Shown piece by piece: positions 42,665 through 50,924 of a DNA stretch of 61,520 nucleotides (position 1 is the stretch's first letter; every line of letters starts with the position of its first letter). The position numbers were made by a program, and so were the translations under genes. This stretch comes from DATEEG01 sp035525055 (lineage in GTDB: Bacteria > Actinomycetota > Acidimicrobiia > Spongiisociales > ZC4RG35). The stretch covers positions 1 to 61,520 of the forward strand of contig DATLEZ010000177.1 in assembly GCA_035525055.1 (NCBI GenBank). The letters run 5' to 3'. The notes under the pieces were generated by a model. It did not search any database. It saw only the letters and a list, made by a program, of their open reading frames with translations, and was not told the DNA's origin.

Positions 42665-43294
42665 ATGGCCCAGAACGACGGCCCGCCAACGGATGGCACC
42701 GACCCAGTAGACGAAAACCCGACCGCAGGACCCAGCACACGCCTGCATACCGATGAGCCCGTAGTTGCGAAGGACCCCCCGCTCCTGCCGTCTCGCGAGC
42801 CAATGCGCACGACCTTTCGAGTGCTCGGCGTCCTCGAACAGATCCTCGGCTCGCTGCTCCTATTGCTGGTTCTCATCCTCGTCTTGACCCAAATCGCGTA
42901 TCGCTACATCCCGGGGGGAGCGCCGTGGACCGGTGAACTCGCCCGCCTCTCGATGGTGTGGGCCACGTTTCTCCTGGCGGGTTATCTCATCGCTTACTCG
43001 CCCCACCACATCGCCATTCAGGTCATCGATTACGTAGCAAAGGGGCGCTGGCTAGCCGGGGTCAAGCTGTTCGTCAACGCGGTGATCCTGCTCACCTGCC
43101 TCCTCCTGATCTACGGCAACATCACCCTGCTCGCAACCGACATCGGGCAGGTCACGCCGGCTGGGGAGATACCGCTGCGATTCGTCAACGCGGTGCCGCT
43201 CATCGGGCTCGTCCTGGTCGCCGTGCGTGTTGGTCTGGCGATCGCGATCAGGGACTTGCCGGCCCTCCGCCAGCCCAGTGGTGACTCCACATGA
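42665..43294 (+). CDS. TRAP transporter small permease (DctQ family)
   Basis: 209 residues from the ATG at 42665. A hydrophilic N-terminus of about 60 residues is followed by four helices: LEQILGSLLLLLVLILVLTQ, ARLSMVWATFLLAGYLIAYS, LFVNAVILLTCLLLIYGN and VNAVPLIGLVLVAVRVGLAI. It couples DctP-bound substrate to the large permease. An in-frame ATG at 42611 is also possible. Overlaps dctM by 4 nt. Confidence 0.9.
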   Translation: MAQNDGPPTDGTDPVDENPTAGPSTRLHTDEPVVAKDPPLLPSREPMRTTFRVLGVLEQILGSLLLLLVLILVLTQIAYRYIPGGAPWTGELARLSMVWATFLLAGYLIAYSPHHIAIQVIDYVAKGRWLAGVKLFVNAVILLTCLLLIYGNITLLATDIGQVTPAGEIPLRFVNAVPLIGLVLVAVRVGLAIAIRDLPALRQPSGDST

Positions 43295-44565
43295 TCCTGA
43301 CGCTATTGATCACCTCGATCATCATCCTCTTCCTCCTGCGGGTTCCGATGGCATTCGCCATCCTCGGGCCTTCCGTCGTCTATTTCATGATCGAGGGCTA
43401 CTCGGCGCACCTGGCCGTCCGGCTCGTCATGCAGGGAATCGACAGCTGGCCGCTCCTCGCCGTTCCGCTCTTCATCCTCGTTGGCATCGTGGCAACACGG
43501 ACCGAGATCGCCGATCGGCTCTACGACGCAGCCCTGCTGTTCCTCGGGCCGCTCCGGGCCGGTCTGGCATATGTGAACATCGCCGTCAGCCTCGGCTTCT
43601 CCTGGATGAGCGGAGCGTCGCTGGCCGATGCCGCGGGTCTCGGCTCCATCGAGGTCAACCACATGCGCAAGAAGGGCTATCCGGCCGAGTTCTCCGTCGG
43701 GCTGAGCGCCAGCTCTGCGCTCATCAGCCCGATCATGCCCCCCAGTATTCCGGCGGTCGTCTACGCGTCCGTCGCCGCTGTGTCCACCGGAGCCCTGTTC
43801 GCAGCTGCGGTGCTTCCGGCGTTCATCATGACTTTGGCGCTGGTGGTGGTGGTCTTTGTTTGGTCACGGCGGCGGCCCGAGCTCGTGGGTGATCCGTACG
43901 ACAGGAGTGAGGTGCGTCGAGCGGCCCTTCGAGCCCTCCCGCCGATGGGTGCGCCCGTGATCATCTTGGGTGGCATCCTTGGAGGCTTCTTCACCCCCAC
44001 CGAGGCCGCGGGGGTCGGTGCCCTCTACATGCTCTTGCTGGCCTTCTCATACCGGACCTTGAAGTTGCGCGACGTGGCCATCATCTTCCGCGACACGGCG
44101 GTGATCACCGCCCAGATCATGCTCATCATCGGCGCCTCCGGCTTGCTCAGTTGGATCCTGGCGCGGGAGCAGGTTCCCCAGAAGGTCGCCGAGGCACTCG
44201 TCGGGCTCACCGACAACCCGGTGATCTTCCTGCTCATCATCAACGTCCTGCTCCTTATCCTCGGGATGCTGCTGGAGCCAACGTCTGCGCTCATCATCGT
44301 GACGCCAATCCTGCTGCCCGTTGCCATTACCTTCGGCGTAGACCCGCTGCAACTCGGATCCATCGTTATCTTCAACCTGATGATCGGGCTCATGACACCG
44401 CCGATGGGAGGAGTGGTCTTCGTGCTCAGCTCGGTGACCGGGATCCCAATCGAGCGCGTGTTCAAGGGCGCGGCCTTCTATCTTCCGGCCATGTTCCTCG
44501 TGCTGCTGCTGATCACCTACGTGCCCGCCGTTACGCTATGGCTGCCGCAGTTGATCGGCCTGTGA
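43291..44565 (+). CDS. TRAP transporter large permease (DctM family)
   Basis: 424 residues, about 12 helices; carries the ion-driven uptake. Family motifs: LAVPLFILVGIVATRTEIADRL, GFSWMSGASLADAAGLG, SPIMPPSIPAVVYA and GMLLEPTSALIIVTPILLPV. Start ATG at 43291 overlaps the dctQ stop (ATGA). The iclR gene follows after 14 nt. Confidence 0.95.
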   Translation: MILTLLITSIIILFLLRVPMAFAILGPSVVYFMIEGYSAHLAVRLVMQGIDSWPLLAVPLFILVGIVATRTEIADRLYDAALLFLGPLRAGLAYVNIAVSLGFSWMSGASLADAAGLGSIEVNHMRKKGYPAEFSVGLSASSALISPIMPPSIPAVVYASVAAVSTGALFAAAVLPAFIMTLALVVVVFVWSRRRPELVGDPYDRSEVRRAALRALPPMGAPVIILGGILGGFFTPTEAAGVGALYMLLLAFSYRTLKLRDVAIIFRDTAVITAQIMLIIGASGLLSWILAREQVPQKVAEALVGLTDNPVIFLLIINVLLLILGMLLEPTSALIIVTPILLPVAITFGVDPLQLGSIVIFNLMIGLMTPPMGGVVFVLSSVTGIPIERVFKGAAFYLPAMFLVLLLITYVPAVTLWLPQLIGL

Positions 44566-44579
44566 GCGGAGTCCCCTGA

Positions 44580-45320
44580 GTGTCTGTCCTCGAAAAGGCG
44601 AGCGAGCTTATCGACTGCCTTGGTCGAGCCGGTGAGCCGGTGACTCTCGGTTATGTCCGCTCGACTCTGGACATGCCGAAGTCGTCAACCCACCGGCTCC
44701 TCAACGAACTCGCCGCTCTCGGGATCGTGCGACGCACCGACGATGGCCGCTATTCCCTCGGCCCGCGCCTTCTCTACTGGGGTGAGGCGGCGGCCGACAC
44801 ATTCGATCTTCGCCAGGTGGCAGAAAAACCGATGCGCAATTTGCGTGACCAGGTGGACGAGAGCGTCCACCTCTACATACGTGAGCACGACGCCCGGATC
44901 TGTATCGCAGCCGTAGAGGGGCGGCAGGTTCTTCGGCCATTCGTCCAGCTCGGCCGACCACTTCCTCTTCGTGTCGGCGCAGCCGGCAAGCTGCTGCTGG
45001 CTTTTGCCGATAGTCAGATCCAGAACCTCGAGCTCGGTCGGGCTCGGGAGGAGGCTCCCACCATGCCAAATGCACCCGGTGCCATGCTGGGCGAGCAGCT
45101 CGAGCAGATTCGGAGGGAACGATGGGCGACCTCGGTGGGCGAGCGTGAGGAGGGTGTTTCAGCAGCTGCCACCTCGATTGTCGATGCCAGGGATCGCGTC
45201 GTGGCCGCCTTGTGCATCTCGGCACCCACCACACGCCTGGGAGAAGACGAGTTCGCTGGGCTGCGGGAGCCGCTCGAAAGTTGCGCGGCCGAAATTCAAG
45301 CCCTCCTGAAGCGAGGTTGA
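44580..45320 (+). CDS. IclR-family transcriptional regulator
   Basis: 246 residues. N-terminal winged helix (VLEKASELIDCLGRAGEPVTLGYVRSTLDMPKSSTHRLLNEL, about 2-45) and C-terminal effector domain (LPLRVGAAGKLLLAF, AATSIVDARDRVVAALCIS). Members respond to organic acids and may repress or activate. Start GTG at 44580. It lies between two of the three promoters sharing an operator-like motif, so it probably controls the cluster; this is inferred. Confidence 0.93.
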   Translation: MSVLEKASELIDCLGRAGEPVTLGYVRSTLDMPKSSTHRLLNELAALGIVRRTDDGRYSLGPRLLYWGEAAADTFDLRQVAEKPMRNLRDQVDESVHLYIREHDARICIAAVEGRQVLRPFVQLGRPLPLRVGAAGKLLLAFADSQIQNLELGRAREEAPTMPNAPGAMLGEQLEQIRRERWATSVGEREEGVSAAATSIVDARDRVVAALCISAPTTRLGEDEFAGLREPLESCAAEIQALLKRG

Positions 45321-45341
45321 GTCCCAGCTGTCTCTAGAAAC

Positions 45342-45407
45342 TTGACACCGTCGACGACGAGGGAGTACCGTTCCCAAATACCGGATCGTTATTCCAATAT
45401 TCGGAAC
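45342..45407 (+). promoter_or_regulatory. Promoter with tandem operator-like motifs before the lyase gene
   Basis: -35 TTGACA (45342-45347), 18-bp spacer, -10 TACCGT (45366-45371). Two 15-bp semi-palindromes follow: TTCCCAAATACCGGA at 45371-45385 and TTCCAATATTCGGAA at 45392-45406, exactly 21 bp apart, i.e. on the same DNA face. The interval 45408-45545 shows no other feature. Confidence 0.65.
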
Positions 45408-45545
45408 GAGCCTTGTGGAGAACGCCATTATCCGTGGTCACGGAGCTTTCAGAATTGTGTCATTGATGACTGACTCCGCTTCGCCGAGCTGGCTAACCGC
45501 AGTTCCCCACAGGATTGACGTGATTCGCGCGGGCGAGGTGGCGCA

Positions 45546-46379
45546 ATGACCCACCCACCCGGCACGGGAGCCCACGAGGGGTCACCGACTGGACAAGCGC
45601 ATAAGGCCGGCGTCTGGTCGACAGCCATCACCGCCACGACCGACGAACGCGTCTTCGTGCGGGGCATGGCACTCGACGAAGCAATCGGCAGGAAAACGTT
45701 TCCTGCGATGATCCTCAGGCTCTGGCGTGGCGACACGGCAACCCAGGATGAAGCAGACCTGCTGGACGCTTGCCTGGTCGCATCCATCGATCACGGCCCG
45801 CTCTCGCCTTCCGCGCTCGTCACGCGCACGATCGCCTCTACCCGAGCAACCCCCATGAGCGGGCTGGCCGGCGGCATCTTGACCTTCAGTGAATACCACG
45901 GTGCGGTGGTCAGTCGCGCCATGCGGATACTGGCCAGTGCTCCGGCCAATGGCTCCCTGGAAGAGTGGGCAGACGAGGTTTTCAACGCCGAACGGGCATC
46001 TGGTCGGCGTCTTCCAGGTATCGGTCACCGCTGGCATCACCAAGACCTCCGAGCAGAGCGCCTGCTGGAAGTTGCTGCAAAGCTCTCCGACAAGAGGTTC
46101 GAAGCCGCGGTTCGGGCCTTGGCTACCAGGGTGAGCCGACACTCAGGAAACTCGGTGCCGGTAAATATCGACGGAGCATTGGCGGTAGCGCTCACAGCCC
46201 TTCGTCTCGACCCGGTTTATGGCGACTTCCTGTTCGCCATCGCCAGGGGCTTCGGGTTGGCAGCCCACTATGTCGAGGAACTGGATCGCGAACGCCCCAT
46301 GCGCACAATCGACCCCACCGCCGCGCGGTACGACGGGATCGCTGTGCCCGGCTTCGATCCACCGGAGCCAAATCAATGA
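45546..46379 (+). CDS. Citryl-CoA lyase / citrate-synthase-like protein
   Basis: 277 residues, the length of the stand-alone citryl-CoA lyase group rather than citrate synthase (about 380-430). Conserved: FVRGMALDEAIGRKTF, DHGPLSPSALVTRTIAST, and LPGIGHRWHHQDLRAERL containing the GxGH catalytic His. Such enzymes cleave a 3-hydroxy-acyl-CoA to acetyl-CoA and an oxoacid. With the CoA-transferase in the cluster this suggests activation then cleavage of a hydroxy acid. Exact substrate unknown. Confidence 0.85.
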   Translation: MTHPPGTGAHEGSPTGQAHKAGVWSTAITATTDERVFVRGMALDEAIGRKTFPAMILRLWRGDTATQDEADLLDACLVASIDHGPLSPSALVTRTIASTRATPMSGLAGGILTFSEYHGAVVSRAMRILASAPANGSLEEWADEVFNAERASGRRLPGIGHRWHHQDLRAERLLEVAAKLSDKRFEAAVRALATRVSRHSGNSVPVNIDGALAVALTALRLDPVYGDFLFAIARGFGLAAHYVEELDRERPMRTIDPTAARYDGIAVPGFDPPEPNQ

Positions 46380-46454
46380 ATAGCCCCGTGCGAGATTGCT
46401 TCAGCGTCGGGAGCCGATGTCTCACTTCGCGGCACCTGAACGAGGAGAACTGAC

Positions 46455-48212
46455 ATGAAGACAGTCGCGGAGCAACTGGTCGACTATCTGCAGGACCGCG
46501 GCGTGAATCACATTTTCGGTCTCTGCGGGCACACCAACATCGCAGTTCTGGCCGCGCTCGAGCACAGTTCCATCGAGTTTGTGAATGTCCGACACGAGCA
46601 GGTGGCCAGTCATGCCGCAGACGCCTATGCCCGAGTCACGGGCCGAGCCAGCGTCCTGCTCACCCACCTCAGCCCGGGACTCACCAACGCAGCTACCGGT
46701 GTGGCGAACGCCGCTTCGGACTGCATCCCCATGGTGGTGATATCCGGCAACGTCCCTTCGTTCTATTTCGGCAAGCACCCACACCAGGAAGTCAACCTGC
46801 ACTCCGATGGGGCTCAATACGAGATCTATCGACCCTTCGTGAAGCGGGCCTGGAGAGTCGAGACACCGGAGTTGTTCCCCGAGACGATCGAAAAGGCGTT
46901 TGCGCTTGCCGAATCCGGTCAGCAAGGCCCGGTCCTCGTCGACGTTCCGATGAACATCTTCTCCGCGACAGTAGAACCTGGGCTTTTCGAGAGATGGAAA
47001 GGCAACGACCGCAGCATCAGGCGTCCCGCGCTCGACAGAGCCACTGCAGTCGAGATAGTCAAAGCTCTGGTCGAGGCCGACAACCCGGTGCTCTACGTGG
47101 GTGGCGGAGTCCTCTTGTCTCGGGCGAGCGCCGAGTTGCAGGCGTTCGTCGACCACATGGGGGTGCCTGTCGCTCACAGTCTGATGGGCAAAGGCGCCCT
47201 TTCGGACGACCATCCCCTCGTCCTCGGCATGACCGGGTTCTGGGGAACGTCGTTGGTCAACCAGAAGACGATGGGCGCCGACATCATACTTGCGATCGGA
47301 ACACGGTTCAAAGAAGCCGACAGCAGCTCGTGGTATCGGGGCTACACCTTCGACATCCCGCCAACGCGGCTGCTGCACATCGACATCGACCCAAGCGAGA
47401 TCGGGCGCAACTTCCCTACTGAGATCGGAGCCGTGGCCGACGCCAAAGCAGCCCTAGGGATCCTCGTAGACGTCGCTCGGGAGCTCTACCCAAACGGTTT
47501 CGGCTCCGCGCAACTCGCCGATGAGATCGCTGACTTCAAAGCCGGGTTCGTCGAATCGAACAAGACAATGGCCACCAGCGATGCCTGGCCGATGATGCCC
47601 GAGCGCATCCTCGCCGATTGCCGGACCGCCCTCCCCGACAACGCATACCTGGTCACCGATGTCGGCTGGAACAAGAACGGCGTGGGACAGCAATTCCCCA
47701 TTCGGGAGCCCGGCACGTTCCTCACTCCAGGAGGGTTCGCCACCATGGGATTCGGCCCACCGGCTGCGATTGGCGCCAAGCTAGCCGCCCCGGATCGGAC
47801 AGTGGTGTGCCTGGTGGGCGACGGGGGGTTCGGTCAAAACCCAGCGATGCTGGCAACGGCGATGGAACTGGATCTCGACATCGTTTGGGTGGTGATGAAC
47901 AACAACGCCTACGGCACCATCGCCGGGCTGGAGAAGGCTCACTTTGGCACCGTCTACGGGACCACATTCCCGGGCAAGCCGGGGGAATCCCTGCCTGACT
48001 ACGCGGCCATCGCCCGGGCCTATGGCGCCAGCGGCTTCGTGGTCGAGGCGGCGAGCCAGTTCTTGCCGATCCTGCAGAAGGCCCTCGAGACAGGCGGCCC
48101 GGTCGTGATCGACGTCCCAATGAAGAACAACCCGACCCCAACCACCGGTCACTGGAACATTCTCGACATCTACTCCCCCGACTCCGACGCCTCGCACGAA
48201 GCCACTGATTGA
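46455..48212 (+). CDS. Thiamine-diphosphate-dependent enzyme, acetolactate-synthase-like
   Basis: 585 residues, three-domain ThDP enzyme. The activating Glu is in NVRHEQVASHAADAYARVTG; the ThDP/Mg motif begins GDGGFGQ and ends NNNAYG. No FAD-binding or regulatory-subunit gene is nearby, so a catabolic decarboxylase or carboligase is likelier than amino acid synthesis. The next gene is a CoA-acylating aldehyde dehydrogenase, so a 2-oxoacid decarboxylase giving an aldehyde is a reasonable guess. ATG with GAGGAGAA upstream. Confidence 0.85.
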   Translation: MKTVAEQLVDYLQDRGVNHIFGLCGHTNIAVLAALEHSSIEFVNVRHEQVASHAADAYARVTGRASVLLTHLSPGLTNAATGVANAASDCIPMVVISGNVPSFYFGKHPHQEVNLHSDGAQYEIYRPFVKRAWRVETPELFPETIEKAFALAESGQQGPVLVDVPMNIFSATVEPGLFERWKGNDRSIRRPALDRATAVEIVKALVEADNPVLYVGGGVLLSRASAELQAFVDHMGVPVAHSLMGKGALSDDHPLVLGMTGFWGTSLVNQKTMGADIILAIGTRFKEADSSSWYRGYTFDIPPTRLLHIDIDPSEIGRNFPTEIGAVADAKAALGILVDVARELYPNGFGSAQLADEIADFKAGFVESNKTMATSDAWPMMPERILADCRTALPDNAYLVTDVGWNKNGVGQQFPIREPGTFLTPGGFATMGFGPPAAIGAKLAAPDRTVVCLVGDGGFGQNPAMLATAMELDLDIVWVVMNNNAYGTIAGLEKAHFGTVYGTTFPGKPGESLPDYAAIARAYGASGFVVEAASQFLPILQKALETGGPVVIDVPMKNNPTPTTGHWNILDIYSPDSDASHEATD

Positions 48213-48226
48213 AAGGCAGCCCGAAC

Positions 48227-49633
48227 ATGGCACGCGGGATCACCGCTGAAGAGAAGGAACTGGCCGGGCGGATGCTCGACCGTGCCCGTGCCGCTATGGC
48301 CCTGGTCGCCGACTACGACCAAGCTCGGGTCGACCGACTGGTACAGGCTCTGGCCTGGGCCGTGAGCAACGAATCGACGTTTACCCGGCTCGCCCACATG
48401 GGGGTGGACGAAAGCGGGGTCGGCGATCGCGAAGGACGACCCAACAAGCGGTTCAAGATCCATGGAATTCTGCGCGACGCGTTGCGTCAGCCCAGTGTCG
48501 GCATTATCGAAGAGGACCACGAACGCGGGCTCGTCAAGTACGCCAAGCCGGCAGGGGTGATCGCATCGCTGGTGCCGATGACCAACCCGGTCTTGACGCC
48601 GCCTGGCACTGCCATCAACGCGATCAAAGCTCGAGATGCGGTCATCTTCTCTCCCCACCCGCGGACCAAGAAGACCTCCAACGAGGTGGTCCAGATCATG
48701 AGAGACGTCCTCGAGCGGGAGGGAGCCCCAGCTGACCTCCTGCAGTGCGTGCCAGAGCCTTCGATCCCCATCGCCCAGGAGTTGATGGCGATCTGCGACA
48801 TGACAATCGCCACCGGCGGCCCCGCCATGGTTAAAGCAGCCTATGGATCGGGCAAACCGGCATTCGGGGTCGGCGCCGGCAACTCCACGATTGTCATCGA
48901 CGAGACGGCTGACGTCGAGGAAGCGGCGCGAAATACGAGGATCTCGAAGACCTCCGACTTCGGATCGGGCTGTTCATCTGATGGGAACGTGCTGATAGAC
49001 GATCGCATTTACAGCGACCTCCTCGATCGCTTGCAGGCTGAAGGGGGGTACGTCGCCGACGCGGATCAAAAGGCAATGCTCGAACGCGTGATGTGGGATG
49101 AGAACGGCACCCGCACCATCGCGACCATCGCCCAACCCGCTCCCCGACTCGCAGAGCTCGCCGGCTTCGAAGTCCCCCAGGACACAAGGTTTCTGATTGT
49201 GGAACAGGAGGGAATCGGGAAAGAGCACAGGTTCTCAGGTGAGAAGCTGACCACGCTGCTCGCGGTCTACCGGTATGACGGGTTCGACGACGCCCTCGAC
49301 AAGGTCAAGAGGATCTACCAGGTGGGGGGTGCCGGGCACTCCTGTGGGATCTACTCGTTGGACGATGAGCACATCGATGCCCTGGCCCGAGTCGCGCCTG
49401 TGAGCCGCATGATGGTCCGACAACCCCAGTCGAAAGCCAATGCAGGTTCGTTCACCAACGGTATGCCGATGACATCGAGCCTCGGATGTGGCATCTGGGG
49501 AGGCAACATCACCAACGAGAACATCGGTCTCAAGCACTACCTGAACGTGACCTGGGTCAGCAGGCCGATTCCCGAAGACCGCCCGACAGAGCAGGAGCTC
49601 TTCGGAGAGTTCTACGGGACCGCCACTCCGTGA
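48227..49633 (+). CDS. CoA-acylating aldehyde dehydrogenase (SauS/EutE-like)
   Basis: 468 residues from the ATG at 48227 (a TTG at 48209 is also in frame). Catalytic Cys is in SDFGSGCSSDGN (about residue 249); the conserved C-terminal SKANAGSFTNGMPMTSSLGC block and SAGHSCGI-like region mark the acylating branch that includes sulfoacetaldehyde dehydrogenase SauS. It would convert an aldehyde, CoA and NAD(P) to an acyl-CoA. No sulfonate-specific gene is visible, so the substrate stays open. Confidence 0.88.
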   Translation: MARGITAEEKELAGRMLDRARAAMALVADYDQARVDRLVQALAWAVSNESTFTRLAHMGVDESGVGDREGRPNKRFKIHGILRDALRQPSVGIIEEDHERGLVKYAKPAGVIASLVPMTNPVLTPPGTAINAIKARDAVIFSPHPRTKKTSNEVVQIMRDVLEREGAPADLLQCVPEPSIPIAQELMAICDMTIATGGPAMVKAAYGSGKPAFGVGAGNSTIVIDETADVEEAARNTRISKTSDFGSGCSSDGNVLIDDRIYSDLLDRLQAEGGYVADADQKAMLERVMWDENGTRTIATIAQPAPRLAELAGFEVPQDTRFLIVEQEGIGKEHRFSGEKLTTLLAVYRYDGFDDALDKVKRIYQVGGAGHSCGIYSLDDEHIDALARVAPVSRMMVRQPQSKANAGSFTNGMPMTSSLGCGIWGGNITNENIGLKHYLNVTWVSRPIPEDRPTEQELFGEFYGTATP

Positions 49634-50475
49634 CGGGAGACGGGCCTCACCAATTCTCCCTGGCTTACCTGACCGTCTTTGGCTCCCCGCCACGGCGAAT
49701 GATTCAGATCGCTGCCGAAACCGGTTACGACTTCGTCAGCCTGCGCCTCGCACCGGTGACCGAAGATGAGCCGACATTCCCCTACACGACCGATCAGTCG
49801 CTGGTAGCCGACGCGGTCAAGGCTTTGGACGAATACGGCGTCGCGGTATTGGACGTCGAGCTAATCAGGGCCGATCCGGGCACGAAACCCGCCGACTGGC
49901 GCCGCTTCGTCGAGGTTGCCGAGGAGTTGGGTGCCCGTCACATAATCACTCAGATCCCCGAACCCGACACCGGCATGGCCGTGAAGATCTTCCAGGAGAT
50001 CTGTGCCCTCGGTGGTCAGAGCGGGATGACCATCGACCTCGAGTTCATCCCGTGGACTGCCACGCACGATCTGGCGCGGGCGCTGGAGATCGTGACCCTC
50101 GCCGACTCACCCAATGGGGCAATCCTGGTCGACACGCTCCACTTTGCGCGTTCGAAATCGTCGCTCACGCAGCTGGCGGATCTCCCCGCCAACCTCATCA
50201 ACTTCATTCAACTCTGTGACGCACGTGACCCGCGGTCTGTCAGCGACGACGAGTTCATCAGGATCGCTCGGTCAGATCGGGAACCACCCGGACAGGCGGA
50301 CATCGACCTCAAGCCCATCGTGGAAGCCATGCCCCTGGTGCCGTATGCTCTGGAGGTGCCCAACGACAAGAGACGCGAGGCGCTAGGAGTGGAGAGGTAC
50401 GCAAGGCAGGTTCGGGAAGCAGCCGAGGAATTCTTCGACGGCGTCGTGCCTGGACATGCGATCTCGGGTCGATGA
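49630..50475 (+). CDS. TIM-barrel sugar isomerase/epimerase-like enzyme
   Basis: 281 residues of the AP-endonuclease-2-like TIM barrel: MIQIAAETGYDFVSLRLAPV, VLDVELIRADP, GMTIDLEFIPWTA, ILVDTLHFARS and INFIQLCDA with the metal-binding Glu/Asp/His. This fold includes hydroxypyruvate isomerases, sugar epimerases and 3-dehydroshikimate dehydratases. The dehydroquinase next door makes the last option worth testing. GTG start at 49630 overlaps the previous stop (GTGA). Confidence 0.82.
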   Translation: MTGDGPHQFSLAYLTVFGSPPRRMIQIAAETGYDFVSLRLAPVTEDEPTFPYTTDQSLVADAVKALDEYGVAVLDVELIRADPGTKPADWRRFVEVAEELGARHIITQIPEPDTGMAVKIFQEICALGGQSGMTIDLEFIPWTATHDLARALEIVTLADSPNGAILVDTLHFARSKSSLTQLADLPANLINFIQLCDARDPRSVSDDEFIRIARSDREPPGQADIDLKPIVEAMPLVPYALEVPNDKRREALGVERYARQVREAAEEFFDGVVPGHAISGR

Positions 50476-50476
50476 C

Positions 50477-50923
50477 ATGACCAGGATCCTTCTCATCAAC
50501 GGGCCGAATCTCAACCTCCTCGGACTCCGAGAGCCAGAGGTCTACGGGCACGAGACCCTCGCGGACATCGTCAATGACCTTCGCTCGTTTGCCGCTGACC
50601 GCGATGTCGAGCTGAGCGATTTCCAGTCCAATTCCGAGGGCGCGTTGGTCACGGCGATCCATGACGCCCGACTGACAGTCGACGGGATCGTCATCAATCC
50701 CGGTGCATACACGCACTACAGCATTGCCATCCGGGACGCGATCGCAGGTGTAGCGCTCCCTGCCGTCGAGACCCACCTCTCGAACATTCACGCCCGCGAG
50801 CCGTTCCGAAAAGAGTCGGTGCTGTCCGCGGTATGCGTGGGCGTCGTCGCCGGATTCGGGCGCCACAGCTATTTCGTGGCCTTGGATGCCCTGCTACGAC
50901 ACCTTGGACACGAATCGAAGTGA
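50477..50923 (+). CDS. aroQ: Type II 3-dehydroquinate dehydratase
   Basis: 148 residues. LLINGPNLNLLGLREPEVYG with the catalytic Tyr and Arg, FQSNSEGALV, NPGAYTHYSIAIRDA, and ETHLSNIHAREPFR are all present. It interconverts 3-dehydroquinate and 3-dehydroshikimate; type II enzymes serve both synthesis and quinate breakdown. Start ATG at 50477, two bases after the previous stop. One base separates its stop from the convergent flavin oxidoreductase stop. Confidence 0.95.
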   Translation: MTRILLINGPNLNLLGLREPEVYGHETLADIVNDLRSFAADRDVELSDFQSNSEGALVTAIHDARLTVDGIVINPGAYTHYSIAIRDAIAGVALPAVETHLSNIHAREPFRKESVLSAVCVGVVAGFGRHSYFVALDALLRHLGHESK

Positions 50924-50924
50924 C

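Noticed and set aside
46422..47378. Open frame of 318 codons on the minus strand
   Set aside because: Antisense to the ThDP enzyme, which has intact catalytic motifs.
48227..49633. Sulfonate (sulfoacetaldehyde) pathway
   Set aside because: The dehydrogenase resembles SauS, but no sulfoacetaldehyde acetyltransferase, sulfonate exporter or sulfite gene is seen, so the substrate is left open.
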